Positions 17,200 through 25,154 of a stretch of 49,049 bases of DNA are shown here, one piece after another. The stretch is taken from positions 1 through 49,049 of the forward strand of contig CAMODE010000033.1 of NCBI GenBank assembly GCA_946611235.1. Direction: 5' to 3'. Made by a program: the position numbers and the translations under genes. The first letter of the stretch is position 1, and each line of letters begins with the position of its first letter. The DNA is from an uncultured Caryophanales bacterium (GTDB lineage: Bacteria > Bacillota_I > Bacilli_A > RF39 > UBA660). The notes under the pieces were generated by a model, which worked only from the letters and a program-made list of their open reading frames with translations, was not told where the DNA came from and made no database searches.

Positions 17200-18012
17200 A
17201 TGGGAAAAGTTATTGCAATTGTAAACCAAAAGGGTGGGGTAGGTAAAACCACTACTAGTATAAATTTAGCAGCATCACTGGGTGCTTTGAATAAAAAAGT
17301 ATTATTAATTGATTTAGATCCGCAAGGAAATGCCACTACTGGAGTTGGTATTGATAAAGGAGATATTGGAAGTAGTATCTATGAAGTATTAACTAAAAAG
17401 GCTAGTATAGAGTCTGCTATTATAAAGACAAAAAGTAAAAATTTGAGTATTGTTCCTGCTTATCTTAACTTAGCAGGTGTAGATATGGAACTTATTGAAT
17501 TAGAAAGAAAAGCTAAAGATGCTGGTCAAAGATTTAATAGGGTAACAAGACTAAAGGAAGAAATTGGCAAAGTTAAGGAAAATTTTGATTTTATTTTAAT
17601 TGATTGTCCACCATCTCTTGGTATTCTAACTACTAATGCACTAGCTGCTGCTAATTCAGTTCTTATACCAGTACAGTGTGAATATTTTGCTTTAGAAGGT
17701 ATTATGCAACTTATTAATACAATAATGCTTGCTCAAAGAAAAGTTAATCCTACCTTAGAGATTGAAGGTGTACTTCTTACGATGTTTTCTAATACTAACT
17801 TAGGGGTTGAAGTTATCGAAAGTATTAAAGGATTCTTTAAAGAGAGAGTGTATGATACAATTATTCCAAGATTAGTTAGACTTGCTGAAGCTCCATCTCA
17901 TGGAAAACCTATATTAGAATATGAGCCAAGGAATAAAGGAACTATTGCTTATTTAAATTTAGCAAAGGAGGTAATAGAAAGAAATGGAACAAAAGAAGAA
18001 AGCGTTGGGTAG
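17200..18012 (+). CDS. parA: Chromosome partitioning ATPase ParA/Soj
   Basis: Deviant Walker A ATPase that works with ParB in origin segregation and control of initiation. The motif KGGVGKTTTS starts at residue 11, DLDPQGNAT provides Walker A', and FILIDCPPSLG is Walker B. Its 270 aa is normal. parB starts 29 nt before its end. Unlike Bacillus, where parA-parB follow noc on the same strand, here they are about 7.5 kb away across the strand switch. Confidence 0.95.
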   Translation: MGKVIAIVNQKGGVGKTTTSINLAASLGALNKKVLLIDLDPQGNATTGVGIDKGDIGSSIYEVLTKKASIESAIIKTKSKNLSIVPAYLNLAGVDMELIELERKAKDAGQRFNRVTRLKEEIGKVKENFDFILIDCPPSLGILTTNALAAANSVLIPVQCEYFALEGIMQLINTIMLAQRKVNPTLEIEGVLLTMFSNTNLGVEVIESIKGFFKERVYDTIIPRLVRLAEAPSHGKPILEYEPRNKGTIAYLNLAKEVIERNGTKEESVG

Positions 18013-18862
18013 GGGGCTTGAAGAATTATTTTCTACTGAGGTATTAGATTTTGATACTTTTGAAAATAATGTTATAGAAACTGCTAGCGAAAATGATATT
18101 AAAGAAATTCCAGTCAGTGAAATTAGACCTAATCCTTATCAACCAAGAAAATCTTTTAACGAAGATGCATTAAAAGAATTATCTGAATCTATTAAAAATT
18201 ACGGGGTATTTCAACCTATTATTGTAAAAAAGGCTATTAAGGGATATGATTTAATTGCTGGTGAACGTAGGCTTAGAGCTAGTAAGCTTGCGGGATTAGA
18301 AAAGATTCCTGCTATTGTTAAAGAATTTACTGATGAGGAAATGAGAGAAATATCACTACTAGAAAATCTTCAGAGAGAAAATTTGACCGCTATTGAACTT
18401 GCTTGGGCTTATAAAGGTATTATCGATAACTTAGATATTAGGCAAGAAGATCTTGCTCAAAAGATTGGTAAAAGTAGGGCACATGTTACAAATATTTTAG
18501 GCCTTCTTAACTTACCTGATAGTGTTCAAAAGATGGTTTTAAATAATGAAATATCAATGGGGCATGCCAGAGTTCTTAGTAAGATGGATAATGCAGAAGA
18601 AGTTAAACATCTTGCAAATAGAATTGTCAATGAGAATTTAAGTGTTCATGATATTGAAGTTATCAGTAGAGAAGAAGAAATAAAGAAGAGAGTTCCAGTT
18701 ACTAGAAGAAGTACTAATAATGATTATTCTTCTGTTGAAAGAGAAATGAAAGAAGTACTTGGTACTAGAGTTAAAATTGATAATAAAAAGATTAATATTT
18801 ATTTTGAAAACGTAAATGATCTAAATAGAATTTTAGAAATAATGAATATTGAAATTAAGTAG
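17984..18862 (+). CDS. parB: Chromosome partitioning protein ParB/Spo0J
   Basis: ParB CTPase clamp that loads at parS. The N-terminal GRGLEELF helix (ParA-interacting region) is followed by the ParB domain with GERRLRA, an HTH (RQEDLAQKIGKSRAHVTN, about 150-170) and a C-terminal dimer domain. The start choice agrees with the typical MxxKKxALGRGL beginning and an AAAGGAGG site inside parA. Its terminator overlaps the stop codon. No perfect parS (TGTTTCACGTGAAACA) was found in the window. Confidence 0.95.
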   Translation: MEQKKKALGRGLEELFSTEVLDFDTFENNVIETASENDIKEIPVSEIRPNPYQPRKSFNEDALKELSESIKNYGVFQPIIVKKAIKGYDLIAGERRLRASKLAGLEKIPAIVKEFTDEEMREISLLENLQRENLTAIELAWAYKGIIDNLDIRQEDLAQKIGKSRAHVTNILGLLNLPDSVQKMVLNNEISMGHARVLSKMDNAEEVKHLANRIVNENLSVHDIEVISREEEIKKRVPVTRRSTNNDYSSVEREMKEVLGTRVKIDNKKINIYFENVNDLNRILEIMNIEIK

Positions 18863-18883
18863 CTTAGTGCTACTTTTCTTTTT
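18857..18883 (+). terminator. Terminator of parAB
   Basis: Perfect 7-bp stem AAGTAGC/GCTACTT with loop TTAGT, then TTCTTTTT. The rest of 18884-19038 shows nothing recognisable. Confidence 0.88.
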
Positions 18884-19038
18884 GATTACATATTGTTAAC
18901 TATATTTATTTAATATATTATTTTTTCTTTTTAGACAATATTTTACTATATAGGTATTTTAAAAATGATATTATTATAATGCTTGCGGTAAGTTCAACTT
19001 AGAAGAATTTTTTATCGATTTTTGTCTTACTTAATTGT

Positions 19039-19068
19039 TTGCAAAATCACTAGGCAGTATATTATAAT
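19039..19068 (+). promoter_or_regulatory. Promoter of the cold-shock gene
   Basis: TTGCAA (19039-19044), 18 bp, TATAAT (19063-19068). The leader is about 30 nt, too short for the long structured leader of E. coli cspA. Confidence 0.65.
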
Positions 19069-19104
19069 ATTCTTGTAAGAAGAACAGAAAGGTGAGGTGG
19101 TATT

Positions 19105-19317
19105 GTGCAAGGAAGAGTTAAGTGGTTCAATAACGACAAAGGTTATGGCTTCATAGATTATCCAAATGGCGAAGATATTTTCGTACACTACTCTGCTATT
19201 AAGCAAGATGGATACAAGACTTTATCAGAAGGTCAAATCGTTAATTTTGATTTGATTGAGACTGCTAAAGGCTTACAAGCTATCAATGTAGTAGCGGAAG
19301 CAAATGTAAAGGCTTAA
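19105..19317 (+). CDS. Cold-shock domain protein
   Basis: Single cold-shock domain, 70 aa, with RNP1-like KGYGFID and RNP2-like DIFVHY motifs; a single-stranded RNA/DNA binding chaperone. The start is GTG with GGTGAGG upstream. Codons are less AT-biased than the neighbours, as expected for a highly expressed gene. It stands alone between its own promoter and terminator. Confidence 0.95.
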   Translation: MQGRVKWFNNDKGYGFIDYPNGEDIFVHYSAIKQDGYKTLSEGQIVNFDLIETAKGLQAINVVAEANVKA

Positions 19318-19332
19318 TTCGATAAAAAATAC

Positions 19333-19371
19333 ATAAGACAGCTAGAAGTACTTAAGCTATCTTATTTTTTT
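19333..19371 (+). terminator. Terminator of the cold-shock gene
   Basis: ATAAGA-C-AGCT pairs with AGCT-A-TCTTAT (one mismatch), followed by a seven-T run. Confidence 0.85.
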
Positions 19372-19386
19372 ATATATGGAGGATGT

Positions 19387-20034
19387 ATGAAGTACATTAA
19401 AAACTTATTTTTATCTCTGAAAGAAATTCTTCTTATCATGCTTATTCAATATATATTATTATTTGGATGTATTATGATATTCGGCACCAATAAATCGATT
19501 ATTATTGGGACAATTATTCTTTCTATATTTGAACTTATCTATATATTTATTAAGTTAAAAGGTATTAAATTATCCTTTAAACATAACTATTTTCCTTATA
19601 TACTACTAGGTATATCAATATCCATTATTTATAATATGATTATCTTTAAACTAGGTATTAAATTTGATATAACTAGTATTCCTTTGATACTAGATATTAT
19701 TGTCTCTGGTATTATTGGCCCAATATTTGAAGAAATTCTATTTAGATATAGTCTTATTAATAAACTATCTAAATTTAATAATAAGACTTTATGTATATTA
19801 CTATCTTCTTTTATATTTGCTATATGCCATAATGGTATTACTACCATTATCTATGCATTTATTATTGGTCTATTTAATTCTTATTATTATATTAAAAAGA
19901 AAGATATACTAGTACCTATTATTATTCATATATCCGCGAATATCGTCTCTTCATTCTTATTTAATTTTAATCCTTATATATTAATACTTGGTATTATTTT
20001 ATTTGTAATTGGTATCACTACTAGTAGAAATTAA
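19387..20034 (+). CDS. CPBP-family intramembrane metalloprotease
   Basis: A 215-aa polytopic membrane protein (about seven hydrophobic segments) of the Abi/CPBP family related to CAAX prenyl proteases. The metal and catalytic residues are present: E115-E116-x-x-x-R120 (FEEILFR), His148 (CHNG) and His181 in HISANI. GGAGG precedes the ATG. Family members are often linked to bacteriocin immunity or peptide processing; with agrBD in the same window, a role in peptide maturation is possible but unsupported. Confidence 0.85.
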   Translation: MKYIKNLFLSLKEILLIMLIQYILLFGCIMIFGTNKSIIIGTIILSIFELIYIFIKLKGIKLSFKHNYFPYILLGISISIIYNMIIFKLGIKFDITSIPLILDIIVSGIIGPIFEEILFRYSLINKLSKFNNKTLCILLSSFIFAICHNGITTIIYAFIIGLFNSYYYIKKKDILVPIIIHISANIVSSFLFNFNPYILILGIILFVIGITTSRN

Positions 20035-20048
20035 AATATAAATATATT

Positions 20049-20081
20049 GGTCTATCAACAATATTGTTGATAGACCTTTTT
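20049..20081 (+). terminator. Terminator of the CPBP gene
   Basis: A 28-nt perfect palindrome (arms GGTCTATCAACA/TGTTGATAGACC around ATAT) followed by five T. Confidence 0.85.
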
Positions 20082-20185
20082 AGTTAACTTTATTGATTTA
20101 TATTGACATAGACAACTCTTTTATGATAAAGTTTTTGTGCTAAGAATTTGAAAGAAAAAAAATAATTTTTTGGAGGGTTTTTGAT

Positions 20186-20605
20186 ATGAATGAATTACAA
20201 GTAATTAATAATCAAGAAATTGAGAAAATGATTTTTGAAGTAAGAGGTAAGTTTGTTATGTTAGATAGCGATATAGCAAATCTTTATCATGTAGAAACAA
20301 AGAGAGTAAATGAGGCTGTTAAAAATAATTTAACAAAGTTCCCTGAACGTTATTCCTTTAAACTTACTGATGAAGAATCAAAAAATCTTTTGGTCGAAAA
20401 TTTCGACCAAAAAAAAGAAACTCGGGGAGGCAGATATAAAAATCCAAGAGTGTTTACAGAAGAAGGTGCTTTAATGCTCAGTACTGTACTTAAAAGTAAA
20501 GAAGCTATTAAAACTAGTATTGCTATTACTGATGCTTTTGTGGCTATGAAGAAGTATATTTCTTCTAACCTAATAGAACAAAGATTTATTAATAATATGG
20601 TGTAA
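20186..20605 (+). CDS. ORF6N-domain protein, truncated after the DNA-binding domain
   Basis: Residues 8-115 are an ORF6N domain, a phage-type DNA-binding module (IEKMIFEVRGKFVMLDSDIA, then VFTEEGALMLSTVLKS). It ends at residue 139, exactly where the two full-length paralogues downstream continue into a helical spacer and a PLD-like domain (FINNMV, then stop). It is therefore either a truncated product or a stand-alone DNA-binding form. GGAGGG precedes the ATG. A 25-nt palindrome lies inside the frame at 20388-20412, in the segment coding LLVENFDQK. Confidence 0.8.
   Translation: MNELQVINNQEIEKMIFEVRGKFVMLDSDIANLYHVETKRVNEAVKNNLTKFPERYSFKLTDEESKNLLVENFDQKKETRGGRYKNPRVFTEEGALMLSTVLKSKEAIKTSIAITDAFVAMKKYISSNLIEQRFINNMV
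20388..20412 (+). repeat. Intragenic palindrome, ORF6N copy 1
   Basis: 12-nt arms TTTTGGTCGAAA and TTTCGACCAAAA around a single A. All 24 arm bases pair. It lies in the reading frame at the same position as three others in the array. Confidence 0.95.
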
Positions 20606-20960
20606 AAGGAATTAATCAAACTATAAAAAATAATCAGAATAAGAACCTTGAAAAAATTCTGTTTTAAACTCAGTGAGGAAGAATATAATTTTTTGAAGTC
20701 AAAAATTTTGACTTCAAAGAATTTCACAAGTTATAAAGATTTGTATTCTTCAAGATCACAAATTGCGGCCTTAAATAGAAAAAGTAGTAGAGGGTATAAC
20801 ATTAAATACTTTCCATATGTTTTTACAGAATATGGAATTATGATGTTATTTGGTTTACTAAAAAGCGAAATAGATGCTGAAACTAATGTGGCAATAATTA
20901 ATGCTTTTGTATAAGTAAGATGAAAAATTAAGAACTAATTGAAAATATGGTATCATCCAT
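20606..20960 (+). pseudogene. Decayed ORF6N-domain gene remnant
   Basis: Directly after the first copy's stop the sequence encodes INQTIKNNQNKNLEK, which corresponds to the EINQAVKRNINRFPE segment of the intact copy at 21005, but without the N-terminal 45 codons. A frameshift near 20655 separates it from the continuation FCFKLSEEEYNFLKSK. The ORF6N core then ends at AIINAFV-stop near 20914. The following bases to about 20960 match the last codons of the full-length paralogues (SKIENQELIRDM), so the entire middle has been deleted. It is a chimeric leftover of tandem recombination and lacks a start. Confidence 0.8.
20692..20718 (+). repeat. Intragenic palindrome, ORF6N remnant
   Basis: 13-nt arms TTTGAAGTCAAAA and TTTTGACTTCAAA around one A. 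It is perfect even though the gene is broken. Confidence 0.95.
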
Positions 20961-21004
20961 TGATATAAAAAATATTATCAAATAAAATGTGGGAGGTATT
21001 TGGT

Positions 21005-21874
21005 ATGAATGAATTACAGGTAATTGACAACATTAAAATTGAAGATATGATTTATGAGGTAAGAGGGAAGCAAGTTATGCTAGATTCTGATTTGGCAAAA
21101 ATTTATCATTGTAAGAATGGCACAAAAGAGATTAACCAAGCCGTTAAAAGAAATATAAATAGATTCCCTGAAGAATTTTGCTTTCAACTCTCAGAAGACG
21201 AATACTCACTTTTGAAGTCACAATTTGTGACTTCAAAAAATAAAGGTCGCGGTGGAGTTAGAAAACTACCATATGTTTTTACCGAACATGGAGTGATTAT
21301 GCTTTCTAGTGTAATAAAAAGTGATGTTGCTGCTAAAACTAATGTAGCAATAATTAATGCTTTTGTAAAAATGAAAAAGTATTTTTCTTCTAATTTATTG
21401 GAACAAAGTTTTATTAACAATATGGTATTAGAACATGATAATGATATTAAACTACTTAAAGAATCTTTTTCAAAATTTGATAGTATGAGTAACGAGATAT
21501 TTTATGAAGGACAAATATATGATGCTTATTCATTATTATTAGATATATTAAATAGTTGTAAAGAAAGTATTATAATTATAGATAACTTTGCTAATAATAA
21601 ATTATTTGATACACTCTCTAAAACTGATAAGAAAGTAACAGTATATAGTAAAAATATTGATGAAGAATTAATTAATAAATATAAGAAGCAATATAATAAC
21701 GTTACTTTAATACATAATGATAGTTATCATGATAGATTTATTATTATTGATAAAAAAATATTATATCACTGTGGATCATCATTTAAAGATTTAGGTACTA
21801 AATGTTTTTGTATTAGTAAGATAGAAAATCAAGAACTAATTAGAGATATGTTATCTAGTATTAAAAGTAAATAA
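21005..21874 (+). CDS. ORF6N-domain protein with PLD-like C-terminal domain, copy 3
   Basis: N-terminal ORF6N domain (about 8-118), helical spacer, then a C-terminal domain (about 165-289) with IIIIDNFANNKLFD, YHDRFIIID and LYHCGSSFKDLG. The H-x-R-x4-D and G-S-S-x-K pattern resembles the phospholipase D/nuclease superfamily. The open frame extends to an ATG 6 codons upstream, but that stretch contains the GGGAGG site, so ATG 21005 (MNELQVID) is the start. The C-terminal domain is almost identical in DNA to the next copy, while the ORF6N domain has diverged. Such proteins are common in phages and as stand-alone chromosomal genes; their function is unknown. Confidence 0.83.
   Translation: MNELQVIDNIKIEDMIYEVRGKQVMLDSDLAKIYHCKNGTKEINQAVKRNINRFPEEFCFQLSEDEYSLLKSQFVTSKNKGRGGVRKLPYVFTEHGVIMLSSVIKSDVAAKTNVAIINAFVKMKKYFSSNLLEQSFINNMVLEHDNDIKLLKESFSKFDSMSNEIFYEGQIYDAYSLLLDILNSCKESIIIIDNFANNKLFDTLSKTDKKVTVYSKNIDEELINKYKKQYNNVTLIHNDSYHDRFIIIDKKILYHCGSSFKDLGTKCFCISKIENQELIRDMLSSIKSK
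21210..21238 (+). repeat. Intragenic palindrome, ORF6N copy 3
   Basis: 14-nt arms TTTTGAAGTCACAA and TTGTGACTTCAAAA around one T, in the segment coding LLKSQFVTSKN. Confidence 0.95.
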
Positions 21875-21893
21875 TAATTGGAGGGATTTTATT

Positions 21894-22754
21894 ATGACCG
21901 AATTGCAAGTAATTGATAATATTAAAATTGAAGACATGATTTATGAAATTAGAGGAAAGCAAGTAATATGTGATTCTGATTTAGCAAATATTTATAAGGT
22001 TGAGACGAAAAGAATAAATGAAGCAGTAAAAAATAATCCAAAAAAATTTTCTGAAAGTTTTTGCTTTAGGATTAGCGAAGAAGATTATTGTGCTTTGAAG
22101 TCGAAATTTTCGACTTCAAAAAATAGAGGTGGTTCTAGAAAAGGACATACAGTCTTTACTGAAGAAGGGTGTTTAATGCTTGGAACTGTTCTAAAAAGTG
22201 ATGTAGCAGTGAATACTACACTACTTGTAATTGAAGCTTTTGTCGCTATGAAGAAGTATATCTCTTCTAGCCTAATAGAACAAAGATTTATTAATAATAT
22301 GGTATTAGAACACAATGAACGAATCAAACTATTGGAAGAAAATTTTAATAATAAATCTTTTAGTAATGAAATATTCTATGAAGGGCAAATATATGATGCC
22401 TATTCACTCTTGTTAGATATATTAAATAGTTCTAAAGAAAGCATTATAATTATAGATAACTTTGCTAATAAAAAATTATTTGATATACTCTCTAAAACTA
22501 ATAAGAAAGTAATAGTATATAGTAAAAATATTGACGAAGAACTAATTAATAAATATAAGAAACAATATAATAACGTTACTTTAATGCATAATGATAGTTA
22601 TCATGATAGATTTATTATTATTGATAATAAAACATTATATCACTGTGGTTCTTCATTTAAAGATTTGGGTACTAAATGTTTTTGTATTAGTAAGATAGAA
22701 AATCAAGAACTAATTAGAGATATGTTATCCTCTATCATTCTAAATAATAGGTAA
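21894..22754 (+). CDS. ORF6N-domain protein with PLD-like C-terminal domain, copy 4
   Basis: A 286-aa paralogue of the preceding gene, starting 19 bp after its stop with its own GGAGGG site. The first 30 residues and the last 120 are nearly identical to the previous protein, including YHDRFIIID and CGSSFKDLG. The ORF6N core between about 40 and 120 differs widely (KVETKRINEAVKNN, VFTEEGCLMLGTVLKS) and is closer to copy 1. The pattern suggests shuffling or conversion between copies. The final codons diverge (ILNNR). Confidence 0.83.
   Translation: MTELQVIDNIKIEDMIYEIRGKQVICDSDLANIYKVETKRINEAVKNNPKKFSESFCFRISEEDYCALKSKFSTSKNRGGSRKGHTVFTEEGCLMLGTVLKSDVAVNTTLLVIEAFVAMKKYISSSLIEQRFINNMVLEHNERIKLLEENFNNKSFSNEIFYEGQIYDAYSLLLDILNSSKESIIIIDNFANKKLFDILSKTNKKVIVYSKNIDEELINKYKKQYNNVTLMHNDSYHDRFIIIDNKTLYHCGSSFKDLGTKCFCISKIENQELIRDMLSSIILNNR
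22094..22120 (+). repeat. Intragenic palindrome, ORF6N copy 4
   Basis: 13-nt arms TTTGAAGTCGAAA and TTTCGACTTCAAA around one T, in the segment coding ALKSKFSTSKN. Confidence 0.95.
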
Positions 22755-22771
22755 TTTAATAAAGTAATATT

Positions 22772-22801
22772 AAAAGCTACTACTAGTAACAGTAAGCTTT
22801 T
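22772..22801. terminator. Bidirectional terminator, ORF6N array and XRE gene
   Basis: AAAAGCT (22772-22778) pairs with AGCTTTT (22795-22801), with further ACT/AGT pairing across a one-base bulge. It serves the convergent ORF6N array and the XRE gene, whose stop it overlaps. Confidence 0.7.
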
Positions 22802-23042
22802 ATTCTCTAAAGAAATCATCTATTCTCTTATCTAATATTAGAGATAATTTATATACTAATGTTAGTGAACAGTTTTTTCTACTGTCCCCTGGGGACTCTA
22901 ATCTTTTTAAATAATCAGGACTAACATCTAGAAGTTCTGCTAAATCATTTAATCTAATTTCTTTTTCTTTTCGATATTTCTTAATGTTTTTACATATTAT
23001 TTCTCTATAATTAGGATTGAATCCATCTATTTCTTTTATCAT
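22800..23042 (-). CDS. Small XRE-type HTH regulator
   Basis: An 80-aa protein with one Xre/Cro helix-turn-helix (about 16-70: ICKNIKKYRKEKEIRLNDLAELLDVSPDYLKRLE). There is no effector domain. It is convergent with the ORF6N array and divergent from the 158-aa gene, so it may control either. The ATG is preceded by AAGGTGA. The motif order is like phage repressors, but no operator was identified. Confidence 0.85.
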   Translation of the reverse strand: MIKEIDGFNPNYREIICKNIKKYRKEKEIRLNDLAELLDVSPDYLKRLESPGDSRKNCSLTLVYKLSLILDKRIDDFFRE

Positions 23043-23197
23043 TTATTTCATCACCTTTAACTGTTATTAATTTTAATATGCTTTCAATAGTTATTATATC
23101 AAAAAGATATACAAATAACTAGATTCTCTCATATATATTTGCTATAATAAGGTTATATAAAAATGTTTTATTTTGTTACGATGAAAGAAGGATTATA

Positions 23198-23674
23198 ATG
23201 AGTAACTTAAAAATATTAAAACCAGAATTTGAAGTGCATTATATAACTGAAGTTGGCAATTCTATTAATGGGACTATAAGTGATGTTCCTGATAATGCTT
23301 TTGGGGCATTTATTGATATTTATTTACCTTATACTACAAAAGATAATAATTATTTTGTTCTTGGAGAACATCATATGCTTATGATAGGTAAAAAATTGTC
23401 TGTAAAACAGGCCTTAAGTATAACTAAAAATGATGATGCTAAAAGAAGACTTGCTTATTTAGATAAAAGGGTTAACGATGTTATGGAAGTAATATATCCA
23501 AAAATGTTTTCTATTGATGATATTGCCATATCAAATGACTTTTATCCTTTTTATTCAAATTATGCTGCTTGTGATTCAAAAGAAATGCTTAAAGAACAAT
23601 TAGAAATGTCTTTTGAAAGGTATAAGGAATTGGTAGAAACTATAGATGGAATATCTGAAGAAAAAAATAAATAA
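23198..23674 (+). CDS. Hypothetical protein, 158 aa
   Basis: Not recognised. A soluble acidic protein with no signal peptide or membrane helix. The N-terminal half is predicted mixed beta (FEVHYITEVGNSINGTI), the C-terminal half helical (KEMLKEQLEMSFERYKELV). AAAGAAGG precedes the ATG, and a TATAAT box lies about 60 bp upstream. A strong terminator follows, so it is a single-gene unit. Confidence 0.65.
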   Translation: MSNLKILKPEFEVHYITEVGNSINGTISDVPDNAFGAFIDIYLPYTTKDNNYFVLGEHHMLMIGKKLSVKQALSITKNDDAKRRLAYLDKRVNDVMEVIYPKMFSIDDIAISNDFYPFYSNYAACDSKEMLKEQLEMSFERYKELVETIDGISEEKNK

Positions 23675-23743
23675 GATGGTATTATACTTATCTAAATAAA
23701 TGAATTAATCTTTAAAGTAAGTATAATTTACATACTAGAGTTT

Positions 23744-23777
23744 AAAAGAAGATATTGATGAAAAAATATCTTCTTTT
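23744..23777 (+). terminator. Terminator after the 158-aa gene
   Basis: Perfect 13-bp stem AAAAGAAGATATT/AATATCTTCTTTT with an 8-nt loop; the T-rich end is inside the right arm. Confidence 0.8.
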
Positions 23778-23867
23778 AATGTTAAAATAAATAAGAAAAA
23801 AAGAGATAGTTTTATTATTTACTTTTAGAGTAATTTATTATACAATTATCTTAAGGAAAGGGATATT

Positions 23868-25154
23868 ATGGAGAGATATACACTACTACCTGCGGACTCT
23901 TATGTTGTTATAAATAAGACTATTCTTCATGATGAAGATAGAAAGATACTTACTAATTTATATCTTCCTGTAATAGGTACTGATGCAATTATGCTTTATT
24001 TCTCTTTATGGTCTGATTTAGATAATAGTGAGATTATTAGTAATGATTATTCTCATCAAAAACTAGTATCTAATCTTAGAATGACGATTAGTGAAATAGA
24101 GACTGCTAGACATAAACTAGAGGCTATTGGTCTTATTAAAACTTTAGTTAAAGAAGGTAATACGAATAGTTATATATATGAGTTATATTCTCCCGCTAGT
24201 GCTCATGAATTTTTATCCCATCCAATACTTAATATTGTACTATATAGTAATATAGGTAAGAATGAATATGATAATATTATTAAGACTTTTAAATTACCTA
24301 GGGTTAATACTAGTAATTATACAGATATTACAAAGAATTTTAATGATGTATTTGAAAGTGTTAATATGACTTCTTATGATTTATCTTTAGAAGATATTCG
24401 TAAGTATAATAAATTAAAACTTAATATTAATAGTAATTTTGATTTTAATTTCTTAATTAGTTCAATGCCTAAGAATATCGATACTACTAGAGTATTTACG
24501 AAAGAGATTAAAGAACTTATTATTAATTTATCTTTTATATATGATATCGATGCTGTTAAGATGTCAAATATTATTAAAGGATGTTTTAATGAGAGAGGTA
24601 CAATTAATAAAGAAGAACTTAGAAAAAGTGCAAGAAACTACTACCAATTTGATAATGGTGGAGTTCTTCCTACTATAATTGATAATAGTCAACCAGAGTA
24701 TTTAAGAAAACCTATTGGTGATACTTCAAAAAGAGCTAAGATGATATATACATTTGAGACTATATCTCCAAGAGAATTTCTTATTAATTTAAATAAAGGT
24801 AGTGATCCTACGAGAAGAGATCTTAAACTAGTAGAGGATTTACTTATTGATTATAAATTAAAACCAGGAGTAGTTAATGTTCTTATTGATTATATGCTAA
24901 GTGTCAATGAAAAAAAATTAACTAGAGGACTAGCAGAGACTCTCGCAGGAGAATGGCAAAGACTTGGTATAGAAACTGTCGAGGAAGCTATGAATTTAGC
25001 GGAAAAAGAATTTAAGAAAAGAAAGAGAGTTACTACTAATAAAGAAGTTAAGAATATGAAGACTCCTCTATGGTTTGATAAAGAAATATCTAAGAATAAA
25101 GTAAGTGATGGAGAAGAAAATCAATTAGAGGAACTTTTAAAGGAGTATAAGTAA
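23868..25154 (+). CDS. DnaB-like replication initiation protein (DnaD/DnaB family)
   Basis: Primosomal helicase-loading protein of the Bacillus DnaB/DnaD type (not the DnaB helicase). Residues about 1-130 form a winged-helix-like region and about 310-400 the DnaD-like helical domain (SPREFLINLNKGSDPTRRDLKLVEDLL, YMLSVNEKKLTRGLAETLAGEWQRLGI). Its 428 aa is near the family size. It overlaps the helicase loader by one base (TAATG), giving the classic dnaB-dnaI pair of low-GC Gram-positives. The start has AAGGAAAGGG upstream. Confidence 0.88.
   Translation: MERYTLLPADSYVVINKTILHDEDRKILTNLYLPVIGTDAIMLYFSLWSDLDNSEIISNDYSHQKLVSNLRMTISEIETARHKLEAIGLIKTLVKEGNTNSYIYELYSPASAHEFLSHPILNIVLYSNIGKNEYDNIIKTFKLPRVNTSNYTDITKNFNDVFESVNMTSYDLSLEDIRKYNKLKLNINSNFDFNFLISSMPKNIDTTRVFTKEIKELIINLSFIYDIDAVKMSNIIKGCFNERGTINKEELRKSARNYYQFDNGGVLPTIIDNSQPEYLRKPIGDTSKRAKMIYTFETISPREFLINLNKGSDPTRRDLKLVEDLLIDYKLKPGVVNVLIDYMLSVNEKKLTRGLAETLAGEWQRLGIETVEEAMNLAEKEFKKRKRVTTNKEVKNMKTPLWFDKEISKNKVSDGEENQLEELLKEYK

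Noticed and set aside
20648-20914. Treating the 88-codon ORF6N frame as an intact gene
   Set aside because: Its apparent start is within the conserved core, it lacks the N-terminal part and the C-terminal domain, and matching sequence continues upstream in another frame, so it is called a pseudogene.
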